57,542 nt of DNA from Pseudomonas sp. GM78 (GCF_000282475.1 NZ_AKJF01000137.1:1-57542), one strand, 5' to 3'; shown: positions 17,136-26,087, counted from the first letter of the stretch. The notes: a model not told the origin generated them from the letters alone. Numbers and translations: made by a program.

Positions 17136-18560
17136 CTCTGGTTGAAGGTCCGCACGGGCAACAACGCCCGTGCGGGATGTGAAGGGAGCGCCGCTTGTGC
17201 TGGATTCATTCCTGGAAGCTGCGACGGGTTTCTTATAGGGGCTTATCGGTTGACCATTTTGGCGGGGCACGAACACCAGGATGATCATGGCCGACAGGAA
17301 CACGCAGACGGCTACGATCACCAGCCCCGTCGTCATCGATTGCGTCAGGTCCCTGAGGGCGCCGAGCAACGCGGGGCCGGCGAAACTTGCCAGGTTGCCG
17401 GTGGAGTTGATCAGCGCAATGCCGGCGGCTGCGCCTGCACCCCCCAGGAAGGACGTTGGCAATGCCCAGAACATGGGCAGCGAGGTGATGATCCCGGCCG
17501 TTGCGATGACCAGGCCGGTAATGGCCAGCCAAGGGGTCAACGGGAAGAACGCGCAGATCAGAAAGCCCGGTACTGCCACCAGCAATGGAATCACTGCGTG
17601 CCACCGACGCTCGCGGTGGCGGTCAGAGCTTTTGCCGGCCAGGTACATGCCCAGCAGGGCTGCCAGATAGGGCACTGCCGAAATGATGCCGATCATCCTG
17701 GGATCGGTGATCCCCGAGTTGCTGATGATGCTGGGCTGCCAGAAGCCGATGGTGCTCGTCCCCATGACCAGTAAAAACAGGATCGCGCACATCAGCCACA
17801 CTCTGCCGCCAAGCAGGCCCTGGCGCACCGTACTGTGTGTCTTGGTGCTGTTGTCGTTGCTGATTTCCCCGGCTACCAGTGTTCTTTCCTCGTCGCTCAG
17901 CCATTTGGCATCGGCGACTTTATCGGTCAGGAAGAACATCACCACGAAACCCAGTATCAGCGCCGGCGCAGCTTCGATGATGAACAGCCACTGCCAACCC
18001 GCCAGGCCGTGCACATCGTTCATGGTGTGCAGGATATAGCCCGATACCAGGCCGCTGAGGATGCCGGAGACCGGATTGCCCGCCATCAGGAACGCAACCA
18101 TCTTGCCCCGGCGATGAGCAGGGAACCACAGGGTGAGATAGAGCACGATGCCTGGGAAAAAGCCTGCTTCGGCAATACCCAGGAAGAAGCGCGCGATGTA
18201 GAACTGCATCGGTGTCTGCACCAGCGCAGTCGCCGCCGAGATCAGCGACCAGGTGATCATGATGCGAGCGATCCAGCGCCGCGCCCCGACCCGGTGCAGG
18301 ATCATGTTGCTGGGCACTTCGGCGAAGAAATAGCCAATGAAGAACACACCGGCACCCAGGCCATACACCGCGTTGCTGAAGGACAGGTCGTTGAGCATGG
18401 TCAACTTGGCGAAGCCGACGTTGATCCGGTCCAGGTAACTGACGACGTAGCAAAGGAACAGCAATGGCATGAATCGCCACATGACCTTCTTGAACGTTGA
18501 GTCGGCGAGGGCAGGGACGTGCTCGCCGGTGTGTTGCTGCGCTGTATTGAGAGTAGTCAT
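16188..18560 (-). CDS. ACS-family MFS transporter fused in frame to a bicupin domain protein
   Basis: One 790-residue reading frame. Residues 1 to about 430 are a 12-helix anion:cation symporter of the MFS (SYLDRINVGFAKLTM and FFIGYFFAEVPSNMILHRVG are typical), of the kind that takes up aromatic or hexuronate acids. A low-complexity linker (about 430-475) leads to two cupin barrels: the first lacks metal-binding histidines; the second has PHRHQS and GYWHAHF, which would bind a metal as in gentisate dioxygenase-type bicupins. Start ATG 18560 has AAGGAGT. A 10-bp hairpin lies in the linker DNA and an internal ATG opens the cupin, so this looks like two genes whose separating stop was lost; whether one protein or two is made is open. 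It follows the crotonase gene by 121 bp. Confidence 0.78.
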   Translation of the reverse strand: MTTLNTAQQHTGEHVPALADSTFKKVMWRFMPLLFLCYVVSYLDRINVGFAKLTMLNDLSFSNAVYGLGAGVFFIGYFFAEVPSNMILHRVGARRWIARIMITWSLISAATALVQTPMQFYIARFFLGIAEAGFFPGIVLYLTLWFPAHRRGKMVAFLMAGNPVSGILSGLVSGYILHTMNDVHGLAGWQWLFIIEAAPALILGFVVMFFLTDKVADAKWLSDEERTLVAGEISNDNSTKTHSTVRQGLLGGRVWLMCAILFLLVMGTSTIGFWQPSIISNSGITDPRMIGIISAVPYLAALLGMYLAGKSSDRHRERRWHAVIPLLVAVPGFLICAFFPLTPWLAITGLVIATAGIITSLPMFWALPTSFLGGAGAAAGIALINSTGNLASFAGPALLGALRDLTQSMTTGLVIVAVCVFLSAMIILVFVPRQNGQPISPYKKPVAASRNESSTSGAPFTSRTGVVARADLQPEMTMNSPLNRDAADAMQANEREAEYFEYSKAANPISANLISRIPYHSFAATLYDSGPSRVVPLDLSDALGCEGPATGPGLCANFIRLNAGDSLALQPNATSQVFYVIAGAGQVIQGEHLIEWSKGCFIALPGLLGARFSATEDARLYYVHDEPLLRYLGVTGSIDRFAPTLYPAQTANAKLREAANDPRAQDRSRISILLGNRNFPQTRTVTHVLWAMYGILPAGSIQKPHRHQSIALDFIIDCPAGCYSLVGTELEADGQIRNPVRVDWAPGLAFVTPPGYWHAHFNESDQQAFLIPIQDAGLQTHLRSLDIRFS
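17150..17175. other. perfect 10-bp hairpin inside the transporter-cupin frame
   Basis: CCGCACGGGC-loop-GCCCGTGCGG is a perfect inverted repeat with a 6-base loop, placed 15-40 bp before the internal cupin ATGs (leftward strand). Hairpins of this kind normally sit between genes, which supports a former gene boundary. Confidence 0.6.
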
Positions 18561-18612
18561 CGCTGACTCCTTGTTATTGTTATGGAGTGCTCGTGATATC
18601 AAAGGCCGTGTC

Positions 18613-18652
18613 ATCGTCAGCGCAACAGTCCAGGCTTTGTTCCGCTGACGAT
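18613..18652. other. intercistronic hairpin between crotonase and transporter genes
   Basis: ATCGTCAGCG and CGCTGACGAT pair over 10 bp, then a C-C mismatch and AACA/TGTT extend the stem around a 10-base loop. It lies in the only sizeable gap of the operon, and may act as a partial terminator or RNA-stability element separating the enzyme genes from the transporter-cupin gene. Confidence 0.5.
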
Positions 18653-18681
18653 TGTCGCAGCTCTGCAGTGTTTCGGGCTGA

Positions 18682-19503
18682 TCAGGTGCCGCTGAAACGC
18701 GCCGGTCGTCGCTCCATGAAGTGCGCCACGCCTTCTTTGAAGTCGTCGCTCTGGATGCTCAGGAACATCTCCCGGTTAGCCTGTGCGATGGATTCGGTGA
18801 GTGTCTGAAAAGGGGATTCGCCCAGCTGCTGCTTGATGACCCGCACAGAGCGGGGCGAGACATTGATTGCCAGGTCTTCGGCGTATGCCAATGTTTGCTC
18901 CAGCAAGCTGTCTGGCGAAAACAGCCGGTTGACCAGCCCCATGCCCAATGCCTCCTGGGCCGATACCTTGCGTGAAGAGAGCAGCAAGTCCGCGGCGTGG
19001 CCTGGCCCGACAATACGCGGCAGCAGCCAGGCAATGCCGTGTTCGGCAATCAGCCCACGCTTGGCGAAAGCCGTGGAAAACACCGCCGTTTCACTGGCAA
19101 ACCGCATGTCGCTGTACAGGGCCAGGACCAACCCCAGCCCGGCAGCTGCGCCGTTGATCGCACTGATGATGGGTTTTCGTACGCCAGGAAAATACGAATA
19201 GCGGCTTTGGTAATCGGCGCGACGGTTCATGTCGTAGGCACGCATCCAGGCCATTTCACTGATGTCGTCCGGTGGCAGCACCTCCAGTTCATCAATGTCC
19301 ATGCCGGCGCAAAATGCCCGACCGTTGCCGGTCAGCACGATGACCCGAACGCTGTCGTCGCGATCCAGTTCGGCGAAGGCTTCACGCAGTTCAGCCTCCA
19401 TCACCTTGGTCAGCGCATTCATTTTATCCGGGCGCATCAGTGTCACCACCGCAACGTGCTCGCGGGCACCGAAGCGGCTGAGTTCGATTTGCTTGAAGCT
19501 CAT
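18682..19503 (-). CDS. crotonase-fold enoyl-CoA hydratase/isomerase (isomerase-like active site)
   Basis: A 273-residue crotonase-superfamily protein with the oxyanion-hole segments GNGRAFCAGMDIDEL and INGAAAGLGLVLAL. In the active-site helix, the position of rat crotonase Glu144 is Phe (STAFAKRG), while a Glu follows in GLIAEHGIAW at the place used by delta3,delta2-enoyl-CoA isomerases; Glu164 is replaced by Asp (HAADLL). So double-bond isomerisation or another reaction is more likely than simple hydration (inference by eye alignment). The ATG overlaps the aldehyde dehydrogenase stop (ATGA), so it is translationally coupled. Confidence 0.85.
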   Translation of the reverse strand: MSFKQIELSRFGAREHVAVVTLMRPDKMNALTKVMEAELREAFAELDRDDSVRVIVLTGNGRAFCAGMDIDELEVLPPDDISEMAWMRAYDMNRRADYQSRYSYFPGVRKPIISAINGAAAGLGLVLALYSDMRFASETAVFSTAFAKRGLIAEHGIAWLLPRIVGPGHAADLLLSSRKVSAQEALGMGLVNRLFSPDSLLEQTLAYAEDLAINVSPRSVRVIKQQLGESPFQTLTESIAQANREMFLSIQSDDFKEGVAHFMERRPARFSGT

Positions 19504-20939
19504 GATTTTTCCCTCGCACTGCTCACGGGCATTTGAATGGCGCGTATCTCGATAAACTCCTCGATGCCGTACTTCCCTCCTTCACGGCCCAGACCGGAGT
19601 CACCGAAGCCTCCGAAGGGGGCTGCCGGGTTGTACGGCGCACCATTGACGTCGACCTGTCCTGCGCGCAATTGACGGGCGAGCTTCACTGCATGATCGAT
19701 CTGACCTGCCCATACGGCAGCGGCCAGGCCATAGGCCGTGCCATTAGCGATTTCGATGGCTTGCTGTTCGTTTTCGTAGGTGATGACACTGAGTACCGGA
19801 CCGAACACTTCCTGTTGCGCCAGCGTTGACTGCGGTGGGACACGACCGAAAATCGTCGGGGCAATGAAAAAACCATTGGCAGGCACCTGTGCCTGGCTGC
19901 CACCGGCAATCAGGTCCAGGCCTTGAGATTCACCCAGGGCGATCATCGCGTGAACGCGATCGCGATGCGCCGCTGACACCAAAGGGCCCATGCGCGTGGC
20001 TGGATCCCGCGGGTCGCCTAACGTCAGGCGCGTCACGGCGTCAGCGAGCAAGGCGCGATAGGTGGCGTACAACTCGATCGGTACGAGTAGGCGGGTCAGC
20101 GAGTTGCACGATTGGCCCGAGTTCAGGAAGCACGACCCGACCACCTGGCGCACCACGCTTTCAGCGGGGGCATCGGCGGTGGCGATGCAGGCTGATTTAC
20201 CCCCCAGTTCCAGGGACACACGCTTCAAGGCCTGGCCTGCCGAGGCGGCAATACGCCGGCCCACTGCGGTTGAACCAGTGAACGACAACAAGGCGACATC
20301 CGGGTGATCGACCAGTGCCTGACCGGTTTTGGCATCCCCCATGACGATGTTCAGTACGCCTTTGGGCAAGCCTGCGGCCAGTGCAGCTTCACCCAATGCG
20401 CGAGCGGTACAGGGTGCCAGCTCGGAAGGTTTGAGTACCAGGGTGCAACCGGCGACCAAGGCAGCGGCGACCTTGGCGGTAATCTGGTGCAACGGGTAGT
20501 TCCACGGCGTGATCGCACCGACGACGCCTACCGGGGCGTGGTTGATGATGGAGTGTCCGAGCGGGGTGTCCGCCAGACACTCGCCTGCAAGGTCAGCCGT
20601 TGCGCGCCAGGCCAGGATCGGCGCCTGCACCTGTATCCGCTGCGAGAGCTTGAGTGGCATGCCAACTTCCGCGGCGACGCCTTGCGCAAGCTGATCGACC
20701 TGTTCTTCCAATTGATTGGCGATACCGCGCAGGTAGTCCGCGCGAGTACTGACGGGCAATGTCGACCAGGACGCAAAGGCGTTTTTTGCCGCCCGAACGG
20801 CGAGGTGGATTTCTTCGCTGGTGCCATGGGCGACGTGGCCCATTTCAGCTGCGCTGGCGGAATCGTGGAGGGTGGTGCTTTCGGCTGATTGCGCCGCCGT
20901 CCAGGTTCCATCGATCAGGTGATTTTGATAGGCAGTCAT
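19500..20939 (-). CDS. NAD(P)-dependent aldehyde dehydrogenase
   Basis: A 479-residue aldehyde dehydrogenase, oxidising an aldehyde to the acid. Visible landmarks: [19 protein letters not shown] (cofactor/oxyanion Asn), [11 protein letters not shown] (nucleotide loop), ELGGKSA with the general-base Glu, and NSGQSCNS with the catalytic Cys. Its stop-start junctions are overlaps on both sides: TAATG with the upstream crotonase and ATGA with the downstream one. I start at ATG 20939. In CoA-dependent phenylpropanoid side-chain cleavage, the aldehyde made by a crotonase lyase is oxidised by such an enzyme (Vdh-like); that role is proposed from context. Confidence 0.92.
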   Translation of the reverse strand: MTAYQNHLIDGTWTAAQSAESTTLHDSASAAEMGHVAHGTSEEIHLAVRAAKNAFASWSTLPVSTRADYLRGIANQLEEQVDQLAQGVAAEVGMPLKLSQRIQVQAPILAWRATADLAGECLADTPLGHSIINHAPVGVVGAITPWNYPLHQITAKVAAALVAGCTLVLKPSELAPCTARALGEAALAAGLPKGVLNIVMGDAKTGQALVDHPDVALLSFTGSTAVGRRIAASAGQALKRVSLELGGKSACIATADAPAESVVRQVVGSCFLNSGQSCNSLTRLLVPIELYATYRALLADAVTRLTLGDPRDPATRMGPLVSAAHRDRVHAMIALGESQGLDLIAGGSQAQVPANGFFIAPTIFGRVPPQSTLAQQEVFGPVLSVITYENEQQAIEIANGTAYGLAAAVWAGQIDHAVKLARQLRAGQVDVNGAPYNPAAPFGGFGDSGLGREGGKYGIEEFIEIRAIQMPVSSAREKS

Positions 20940-21730
20940 TATTGGGTTCCTTTGCGTGCACGCGCGTCCAGAAACGCGCTCATCACGGTTTGTGGTTCGC
21001 CGCTGGCGTAGCATTCAAGCTGGGCGCGGATACCTGCCGTGCAGGCATCGTCAAAACCCGGCTGAGTCAGCGCGCGAAAGCGTTGTTTGGATAAACGGAT
21101 GGCGGTTTCGGGGAGTTGTGCCAACGCGCGAGCACGTGCCAAGGCCGCGCCAAGCACATCCGAGCCATCAAGCTCGGTGACCAGGCCCATCTCATAAGCA
21201 CGTTGCCCGCTGACCAGTTCACCGGACACAGACAGCTGTGTGTTGTGGGTCAGGCCAACGTGCAATGACAGCAAATAGGAGCCGACGATGCTGGCCAGGC
21301 CGGCTTTGACTTCCGGTTGACCGATCCGGGCATCCGGCGCGGCAATCCGCCAGTCGCCACAGAGCGCCAGTTGCATACCGGCACCGGCGGCAACGCCGTT
21401 GATGGCGACCACACAGGGTTTGTCCAGGTCGCGCACGGCCTGGTACATGGCGCGTTGCGCGTTCAGCCACGGCGCAATCTGCTTCCAGTCGACGGCGCTG
21501 GCCTCTTCTAGATCCTGGCCAGCACAAAACGCCCGGTCACCGGCACCGGTCAGGACGAGCGCCTTGACGCCCGAATCGCGATTAAGCTGCTCCAGCGTAT
21601 CGATCAATGCATTGCGCAGGGTTTGATTGACGGCATTCAGATTGGCCGGGCGATTGAGTGTGACCCGTGCAACCTGATCCTTGATCTCCACCAGGACGCT
21701 GCGCGGGTTATCGAGTTGACTGATGTTCAT
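20939..21730 (-). CDS. crotonase-fold enoyl-CoA hydratase/lyase
   Basis: A 263-residue crotonase-superfamily protein. Oxyanion-hole segments are GAGDRAFCAGQDLEEA and INGVAAGAGMQLALCGDW. The Glu144-equivalent is kept (RIGQPEVKAGL), while the Glu164-equivalent reads Gln (THNTQLSVSG). A single catalytic Glu is also what hydroxycinnamoyl-CoA hydratase-lyases use, so hydration followed by retro-aldol cleavage is possible, though overall sequence wording is nearer to PaaF/PaaG-like proteins. ATG behind GGGAGGCGCC overlaps the synthetase stop (ATGA). Confidence 0.87.
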   Translation of the reverse strand: MNISQLDNPRSVLVEIKDQVARVTLNRPANLNAVNQTLRNALIDTLEQLNRDSGVKALVLTGAGDRAFCAGQDLEEASAVDWKQIAPWLNAQRAMYQAVRDLDKPCVVAINGVAAGAGMQLALCGDWRIAAPDARIGQPEVKAGLASIVGSYLLSLHVGLTHNTQLSVSGELVSGQRAYEMGLVTELDGSDVLGAALARARALAQLPETAIRLSKQRFRALTQPGFDDACTAGIRAQLECYASGEPQTVMSAFLDARARKGTQ

Positions 21731-23817
21731 GGCGCCTCCCGATATTCGATAACGGCGTCGACGGCGACCACACCTTCGGCCAGCACCATGACCGGATTGA
21801 CGTCGACGCTCAGCAGGTTTGCCTGGTGTTGCAGGGCGAAATCACCCAGTGCCACAGCCGCCCGGGCCAGGGCCTCGACATCGAGTGCCGGCTGACCGCG
21901 AACGCCCTTGAGCACCGGGGCGATGCGCAGACGACTGATCGCCTCTTGAGCCTGCGATTGCGTGAAGGGGGCGAGCAACGAAACGCTGTCCTGGCGAATC
22001 TCGACCAGGGTTCCACCTTCACCAATCACCACCAGTGGGCCGAACAGGGGATCAACGACGACGCCAAGCATGAATTCATGCAAGCCATTGACCGAGCGGG
22101 CCACGATCAACTGCCCATGGGGGACACCCAGTTTGTCCAGTGCACCCAGGCACAGACGCGCCGCCTCTTGCGCCGCTTGCGGGTCGGCGAGGTTCAGATG
22201 CACGAGGCCATGTTCGCTCTTGTGCGGGACCTGCGCGGCGCACCCCTTGATGACGACACGACCACCGAAGCTGGCGGCGATGCGCGCGGCGCTTTCCGGG
22301 TCATGGCACACCTGGTGCTCGACGACCGGCACGCCAGCATCCGCCAGCAGTTTCAGGCTGACAGCCTCATCAAGCAGGCCGTTATGCGTGCCGGGTGTCG
22401 CGGCTGGCGGAGCGGGCAGGGGAGAACCTTGCCATTGGCAATGCCGGGCATACTGACGAAGTGCGGCTACCGCATCGCTTTCATTGCGAAAGCTCGGTAC
22501 ACCCGCTTGCTGGAAATGTGCGCGAACATCGGCCTGCGGCGCAGTCATCACCACGGGCTTGCCAGTCTGGTGCATGAACCGGGCGGTGGTGTGTGCCAGT
22601 CCCGGCACGTCGTAGCCCGGGCCGGCCACGGGAATCCCGATGAGAAACATGTCCGCCTGCGGGTCATCGCCAAGCGTTTTCAGGACGGCAGGAAACATGG
22701 CCCCATTGCCGAGCAGCGCCGCGGTGAGATCCAGCGGGTTTGCCGCGCTGGCAAAGTCGGGAATCAAGCCTTTCAAGCGCTCAGTGGTTGGCAGGGCCAG
22801 TTCGGCCAGTGGCAGTCCGACACGTTCAGCGGCATCGGCGCACAGCACCCCCACTGCGCCGCTGTGACTCATCACCACGGTCCGCCCGGCACCGGGAGCA
22901 AAGCCGCTCAGGTACAGGGGGGCTGCGTTGACCAGTTCGTGAATGTCGTGGGCACGCCAGATGCCGTGCTTCTCGAGGTAGGCATCGAGGGCGCCATCCT
23001 GGCCCACCATGGCTCCGGTGTGGGAAGCGGCGGCGGCAGCGCCCTTGTTGCTCACGCCGCCTTTGAGCAGCACGATGTGAGTGCCGTTCTCTCGGGCAAT
23101 CCGGGCTGCCTCGGCCAGCAGCTGCGGATTGGAAACGGTTTCCACGTAGACCAGGATCAGGCGAATGTGCGGGTCGTCCACCAGCAGCCGGGTCAGCTCC
23201 GAAACACCCAGGTCCGCGTCATTGCCGGTGGCGGCCAGGTAGCGTACGCCGTAACCCTGTTCACGCAGCATCGCGTAAGGCATGACACTCGCCGCACCAC
23301 TTTGACTGACAATTGCGATAGGCCCGTCCGCCGGGGGCACTTCCATGAACATGGTGCTGAAATTCAGCACCGCACCGTTGGCAAAGTTGGCGAAGCCCTG
23401 AGCGTTGGGCCCCATCAGGCGCATGCCATGCAGGCGGGCAAATTCCACCAGTTCATTTTGCAATTGGCGACCGCTCTCGCCCGTCTCGGCAAAGCCTGAG
23501 GCCATGACCACCACGGTTTCGACGCCGAGCTTCGCACAGGCCTTGATGGCTTCTACGGCCGCCAGACCCGACACGGCGATAATGGCCGCCTGCGGGACAA
23601 CGTCGAGCGCGGCCAGATCGGCATGGCAGGGCAAGCCTTGAACCGACTCGCGCTTGGGATTGATGGGCAGGATGCGGCCGGCGTAACCGAACTTGCGCAG
23701 GTAGTGAATGGGCCGGCCACCCACTTTGTTGGGATCGTCCGACGCGCCAATGATCGCGACGCTGGAAGGGTCGAACAGCGACAGCGCTGTTGAACCGATT
23801 TTCTTGTTATGGGCCAT
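21727..23817 (-). CDS. NDP-forming acyl-CoA synthetase (acetate-CoA ligase family)
   Basis: A 696-residue single-chain NDP-forming acyl-CoA synthetase: N-terminal CoA-binding domain (SSVAIIGASDDPNKVGGRP), succinyl-CoA ligase-like domains with the phosphohistidine loop ASHTGAMVG, a second ligase-like domain, and a C-terminal ATP-grasp (from about residue 480). It would activate a carboxylic acid to its CoA thioester using ATP with release of ADP and phosphate. I use ATG 23817 (MAHNKKIGS). As first gene of the overlapped operon it should supply the CoA ester used by the two crotonases. The AMP-forming Fcs enzyme normally does this in hydroxycinnamate pathways, so this is a different solution. 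Confidence 0.88.
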   Translation of the reverse strand: MAHNKKIGSTALSLFDPSSVAIIGASDDPNKVGGRPIHYLRKFGYAGRILPINPKRESVQGLPCHADLAALDVVPQAAIIAVSGLAAVEAIKACAKLGVETVVVMASGFAETGESGRQLQNELVEFARLHGMRLMGPNAQGFANFANGAVLNFSTMFMEVPPADGPIAIVSQSGAASVMPYAMLREQGYGVRYLAATGNDADLGVSELTRLLVDDPHIRLILVYVETVSNPQLLAEAARIARENGTHIVLLKGGVSNKGAAAAASHTGAMVGQDGALDAYLEKHGIWRAHDIHELVNAAPLYLSGFAPGAGRTVVMSHSGAVGVLCADAAERVGLPLAELALPTTERLKGLIPDFASAANPLDLTAALLGNGAMFPAVLKTLGDDPQADMFLIGIPVAGPGYDVPGLAHTTARFMHQTGKPVVMTAPQADVRAHFQQAGVPSFRNESDAVAALRQYARHCQWQGSPLPAPPAATPGTHNGLLDEAVSLKLLADAGVPVVEHQVCHDPESAARIAASFGGRVVIKGCAAQVPHKSEHGLVHLNLADPQAAQEAARLCLGALDKLGVPHGQLIVARSVNGLHEFMLGVVVDPLFGPLVVIGEGGTLVEIRQDSVSLLAPFTQSQAQEAISRLRIAPVLKGVRGQPALDVEALARAAVALGDFALQHQANLLSVDVNPVMVLAEGVVAVDAVIEYREAP

Positions 23818-23913
23818 GGGGGGCTCTCGATTCTGAGGGTTGGCTTCAGGTCTGGAATCAAGTCTAGGGAGAGGGGGGTACATGCGGAAGAGTCATACAG
23901 GCGATATCAGATA

Positions 23914-23928
23914 CATCAAAAAGTGATG
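23914..23928. promoter_or_regulatory. inverted repeat in LysR/operon control region
   Basis: CATCA-AAAAG-TGATG lies between the divergent synthetase operon and the LysR gene. It is a candidate binding site for the LysR protein, although the spacing is not the standard T-N11-A. Confidence 0.35.
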
Positions 23929-23991
23929 GCTCAAGCCCTGTGTGTGGTTTATGTTTCGACCTCTGGAACCAGGGCGACGAGGACGAGGCGG

Positions 23992-24888
23992 ATGAACCTC
24001 AAACAACTGCAAAGCGTGCTGCTGATGGAGGAACTCGGGTCTATTTCGCGAACCGCGGTTGCGCTAGGCACTGCCCAGTCGCTGGTCAGTCGCCAGCTGG
24101 CGCAATTGGAGGGCGAGTGGGGCGACCAGTTATTTGTGCGCACCGGGCGAGGCCTGGTGCTGTCGGACTTCGGGCGGCTGGTGCTGCCGGAAATCCGTTT
24201 GTTGCTGGCCCAGGCCGAGCGCCTGGAAACCTTGGTCAGGGAGTCCTCGGGCGTGCCGGCGGGAACCGTGCACATCGGCGTCCTGCCGTCGATGTCGCGC
24301 AAGTTGCTGCCGTTGCTTTTCACCGAGTTGAAAACCCATGCTCCAGGGGTGCGCCTGCATGTGGTGGAAGGGTTCAGTGGTGACCTGGATGAACAACTGG
24401 CGGCAGGTTCCCTGGACCTGATTGTCGTGAACCGCTATGGCATATCCACCGCCCGTGACGAAGAGACATTGGGCGTCGTGGATACTTATCTGGTGGGCAA
24501 GGCCGGAAGCCTTGCTGGAAATGGCGAGCCGATTGCGTTCACCGCATTGTCGGGTTTTCCGTTGATTTTGCCCTCACGGCCAAATGGCTTGCGCACAACA
24601 CTCGATCAACTGGCGCGTAAACATCAGGTCGCTTTGAACGTGGCGATCGAGGTCGACACCTTGAATGCAATGAAGGATGTCGCGGCTGTCGGGGGAGCGT
24701 TCACGATCCTGCCGTTTTTTGCAGTACAGGACGATGTCGAACGCGGATTGCTGGATGCGGTGATGATCGACAAGCCGCAGATCAAAAGAACGATTGCCCT
24801 GGCATTCACTCACCAGCATCCGTTGTCGAAAGCGGCCAGGGTCGTGGGCGGACATGTTCGGGAGTTGTGCCAATCGCTGCTTGTCTAG
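23992..24888 (+). CDS. LysR-family regulator of the CoA-synthetase operon
   Basis: A 298-residue LysR regulator: HTH in residues 1-60 (NLKQLQSVLLMEELGSIS, then GTAQSLVSRQLAQLEGEWG) and an effector domain. ATG 23992 follows GAGGACGAGGCGG and gives standard length. It is divergent from the synthetase-crotonase-aldehyde dehydrogenase operon with a 174-bp gap, and is the natural candidate for its activator. Effector probably the acid substrate or its CoA ester (inference). Confidence 0.92.
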   Translation: MNLKQLQSVLLMEELGSISRTAVALGTAQSLVSRQLAQLEGEWGDQLFVRTGRGLVLSDFGRLVLPEIRLLLAQAERLETLVRESSGVPAGTVHIGVLPSMSRKLLPLLFTELKTHAPGVRLHVVEGFSGDLDEQLAAGSLDLIVVNRYGISTARDEETLGVVDTYLVGKAGSLAGNGEPIAFTALSGFPLILPSRPNGLRTTLDQLARKHQVALNVAIEVDTLNAMKDVAAVGGAFTILPFFAVQDDVERGLLDAVMIDKPQIKRTIALAFTHQHPLSKAARVVGGHVRELCQSLLV

Positions 24889-24935
24889 AACCAGGGCGGC
24901 GTGAAATCTTCATGCAACTACTGCATTTATATGGA

Positions 24936-25037
24936 ATTACGTTATGCGTAATGAGTATTTTACGATTAGGGGTTATGGCCTCATCGTATAAGCAGCGGCA
25001 TAAAGCTTCGGCATGCCTGTAGAGCCGTTATCGGCTC
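24936..25037. promoter_or_regulatory. two short palindromes upstream of the binding-protein gene
   Basis: ATTACG-TTATG-CGTAAT (24936-24952) and GAGCCG-TTAT-CGGCTC (25022-25037) lie in the AT-rich 226-bp region before the sulfonate-type binding-protein gene. The first could be an operator; the second could form a 5'-UTR hairpin. No confident -35/-10 or sigma-54 site was found. Confidence 0.35.
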
Positions 25038-25114
25038 GTCCCTTCCTACGAATAGTACCGAGACCGCGCGCGCGGATCGACCTGAATTGCCTGAGAAGGC
25101 ATCTGGAGACGAAC

Positions 25115-26071
25115 GTGCGTTACCTGACGAAACTGGCGGCCGGGATGGCCGCTGCCTTGCTGTGCCTTGCTGCGAACGCGCAAACGCTGGTGGTGGGGGA
25201 CCAAAGTTACAACGCCCAGGCCGTGATGGAAGCGGCGGGGGTGCTGGACGATTTGCCTTATACCCTTGAGTGGAAGCAATTCACTGCAGGGTCGCCTGTG
25301 GCCGAGGCGCTCAATGTCGGCAGCCTGGATATCGGGTTGCTGGGTGATGCGCCAGCGCTGTTCCTCGGTGCATTGGGCGCACCGATCAAGGTCATTGCAG
25401 CGAGCCGGCAAAATCTCGACGGTGTGGCGATTCTGGTAAGAAAGGACTCGTCGATCCACAGCCTTGCGGACCTGAAGGGCAAGCGCGCCGCCATCTGGAA
25501 AGGCTCCTGGAGTCAGCAACTACTGTTGACCGCGCTGGATAACGCGGGCGTCCCACGAGATTCGCTGGATCTGCGCTACCTCAGCGCGCTGGATGCTTCC
25601 CACGCGCTGGACGGTGGGTCCGTTGACGTCATCGCCACTTGGGAACCCTACGTCACGCAGCAGGAACGGCAGGGTGCGCGGATCCTGGCCACTGCTGATG
25701 GATTGATCCCGGCCCAGAGCTTCATTGCCGCCAACGCCAATTCAGTCGACGCCAAGCGCGGGCAGATCAGTGATTTTCTCCAGCGTCTGAGGAAAGCGCG
25801 TGAATGGACTCTACAGAACCCCGCCAATACTGACGCTTATGCCGATGCATGGGCCAAACGCACTCGAGCTGACGCCGAAATCGCGCGTGCCTGGTTTGCC
25901 CGAGCGCGAACAACCGTCGAGCCGCTGAATCCTCAGGTGCCTGTGGAGGCGCAGAAGACCGTGGACTTTTTCGCAAGCCTGGGTTTTGTAAAGTCCTACC
26001 CTGCAGCCAACCTGTTCGACAACTCATTCGCTGCGTCCTTGCAGCCAGCCTCAGCCAAAGCCCGGCCCTGA
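25115..26071 (+). CDS. periplasmic substrate-binding protein, aliphatic sulfonate/nitrate (SsuA-like) type
   Basis: A 318-residue secreted binding protein. GTG 25115 follows GGAG at 6 bases and opens a signal peptide (RYLTKLAAGMAAALLCLAANAQT); the longer upstream frame would bury this signal. The mature part (LNVGSLDIGLLGDAPALFLGALGAP and IATWEPYVTQQERQ) matches SsuA/NMT1-type proteins that deliver sulfonates, taurine or similar to an ABC transporter. No permease or ATPase gene is adjacent, so it must use a transporter encoded elsewhere. It is followed after 16 bp by an FMN monooxygenase gene, which suggests capture and desulfonation of an organosulfur compound. Confidence 0.88.
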   Translation: MRYLTKLAAGMAAALLCLAANAQTLVVGDQSYNAQAVMEAAGVLDDLPYTLEWKQFTAGSPVAEALNVGSLDIGLLGDAPALFLGALGAPIKVIAASRQNLDGVAILVRKDSSIHSLADLKGKRAAIWKGSWSQQLLLTALDNAGVPRDSLDLRYLSALDASHALDGGSVDVIATWEPYVTQQERQGARILATADGLIPAQSFIAANANSVDAKRGQISDFLQRLRKAREWTLQNPANTDAYADAWAKRTRADAEIARAWFARARTTVEPLNPQVPVEAQKTVDFFASLGFVKSYPAANLFDNSFAASLQPASAKARP

Positions 26072-26087
26072 AAGGAATATTTTTGAA

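Noticed and set aside
21826-23499. 557-codon open frame antisense to the CoA synthetase gene
   Set aside because: The synthetase on the other strand has full domain structure; this frame has shadow composition only.
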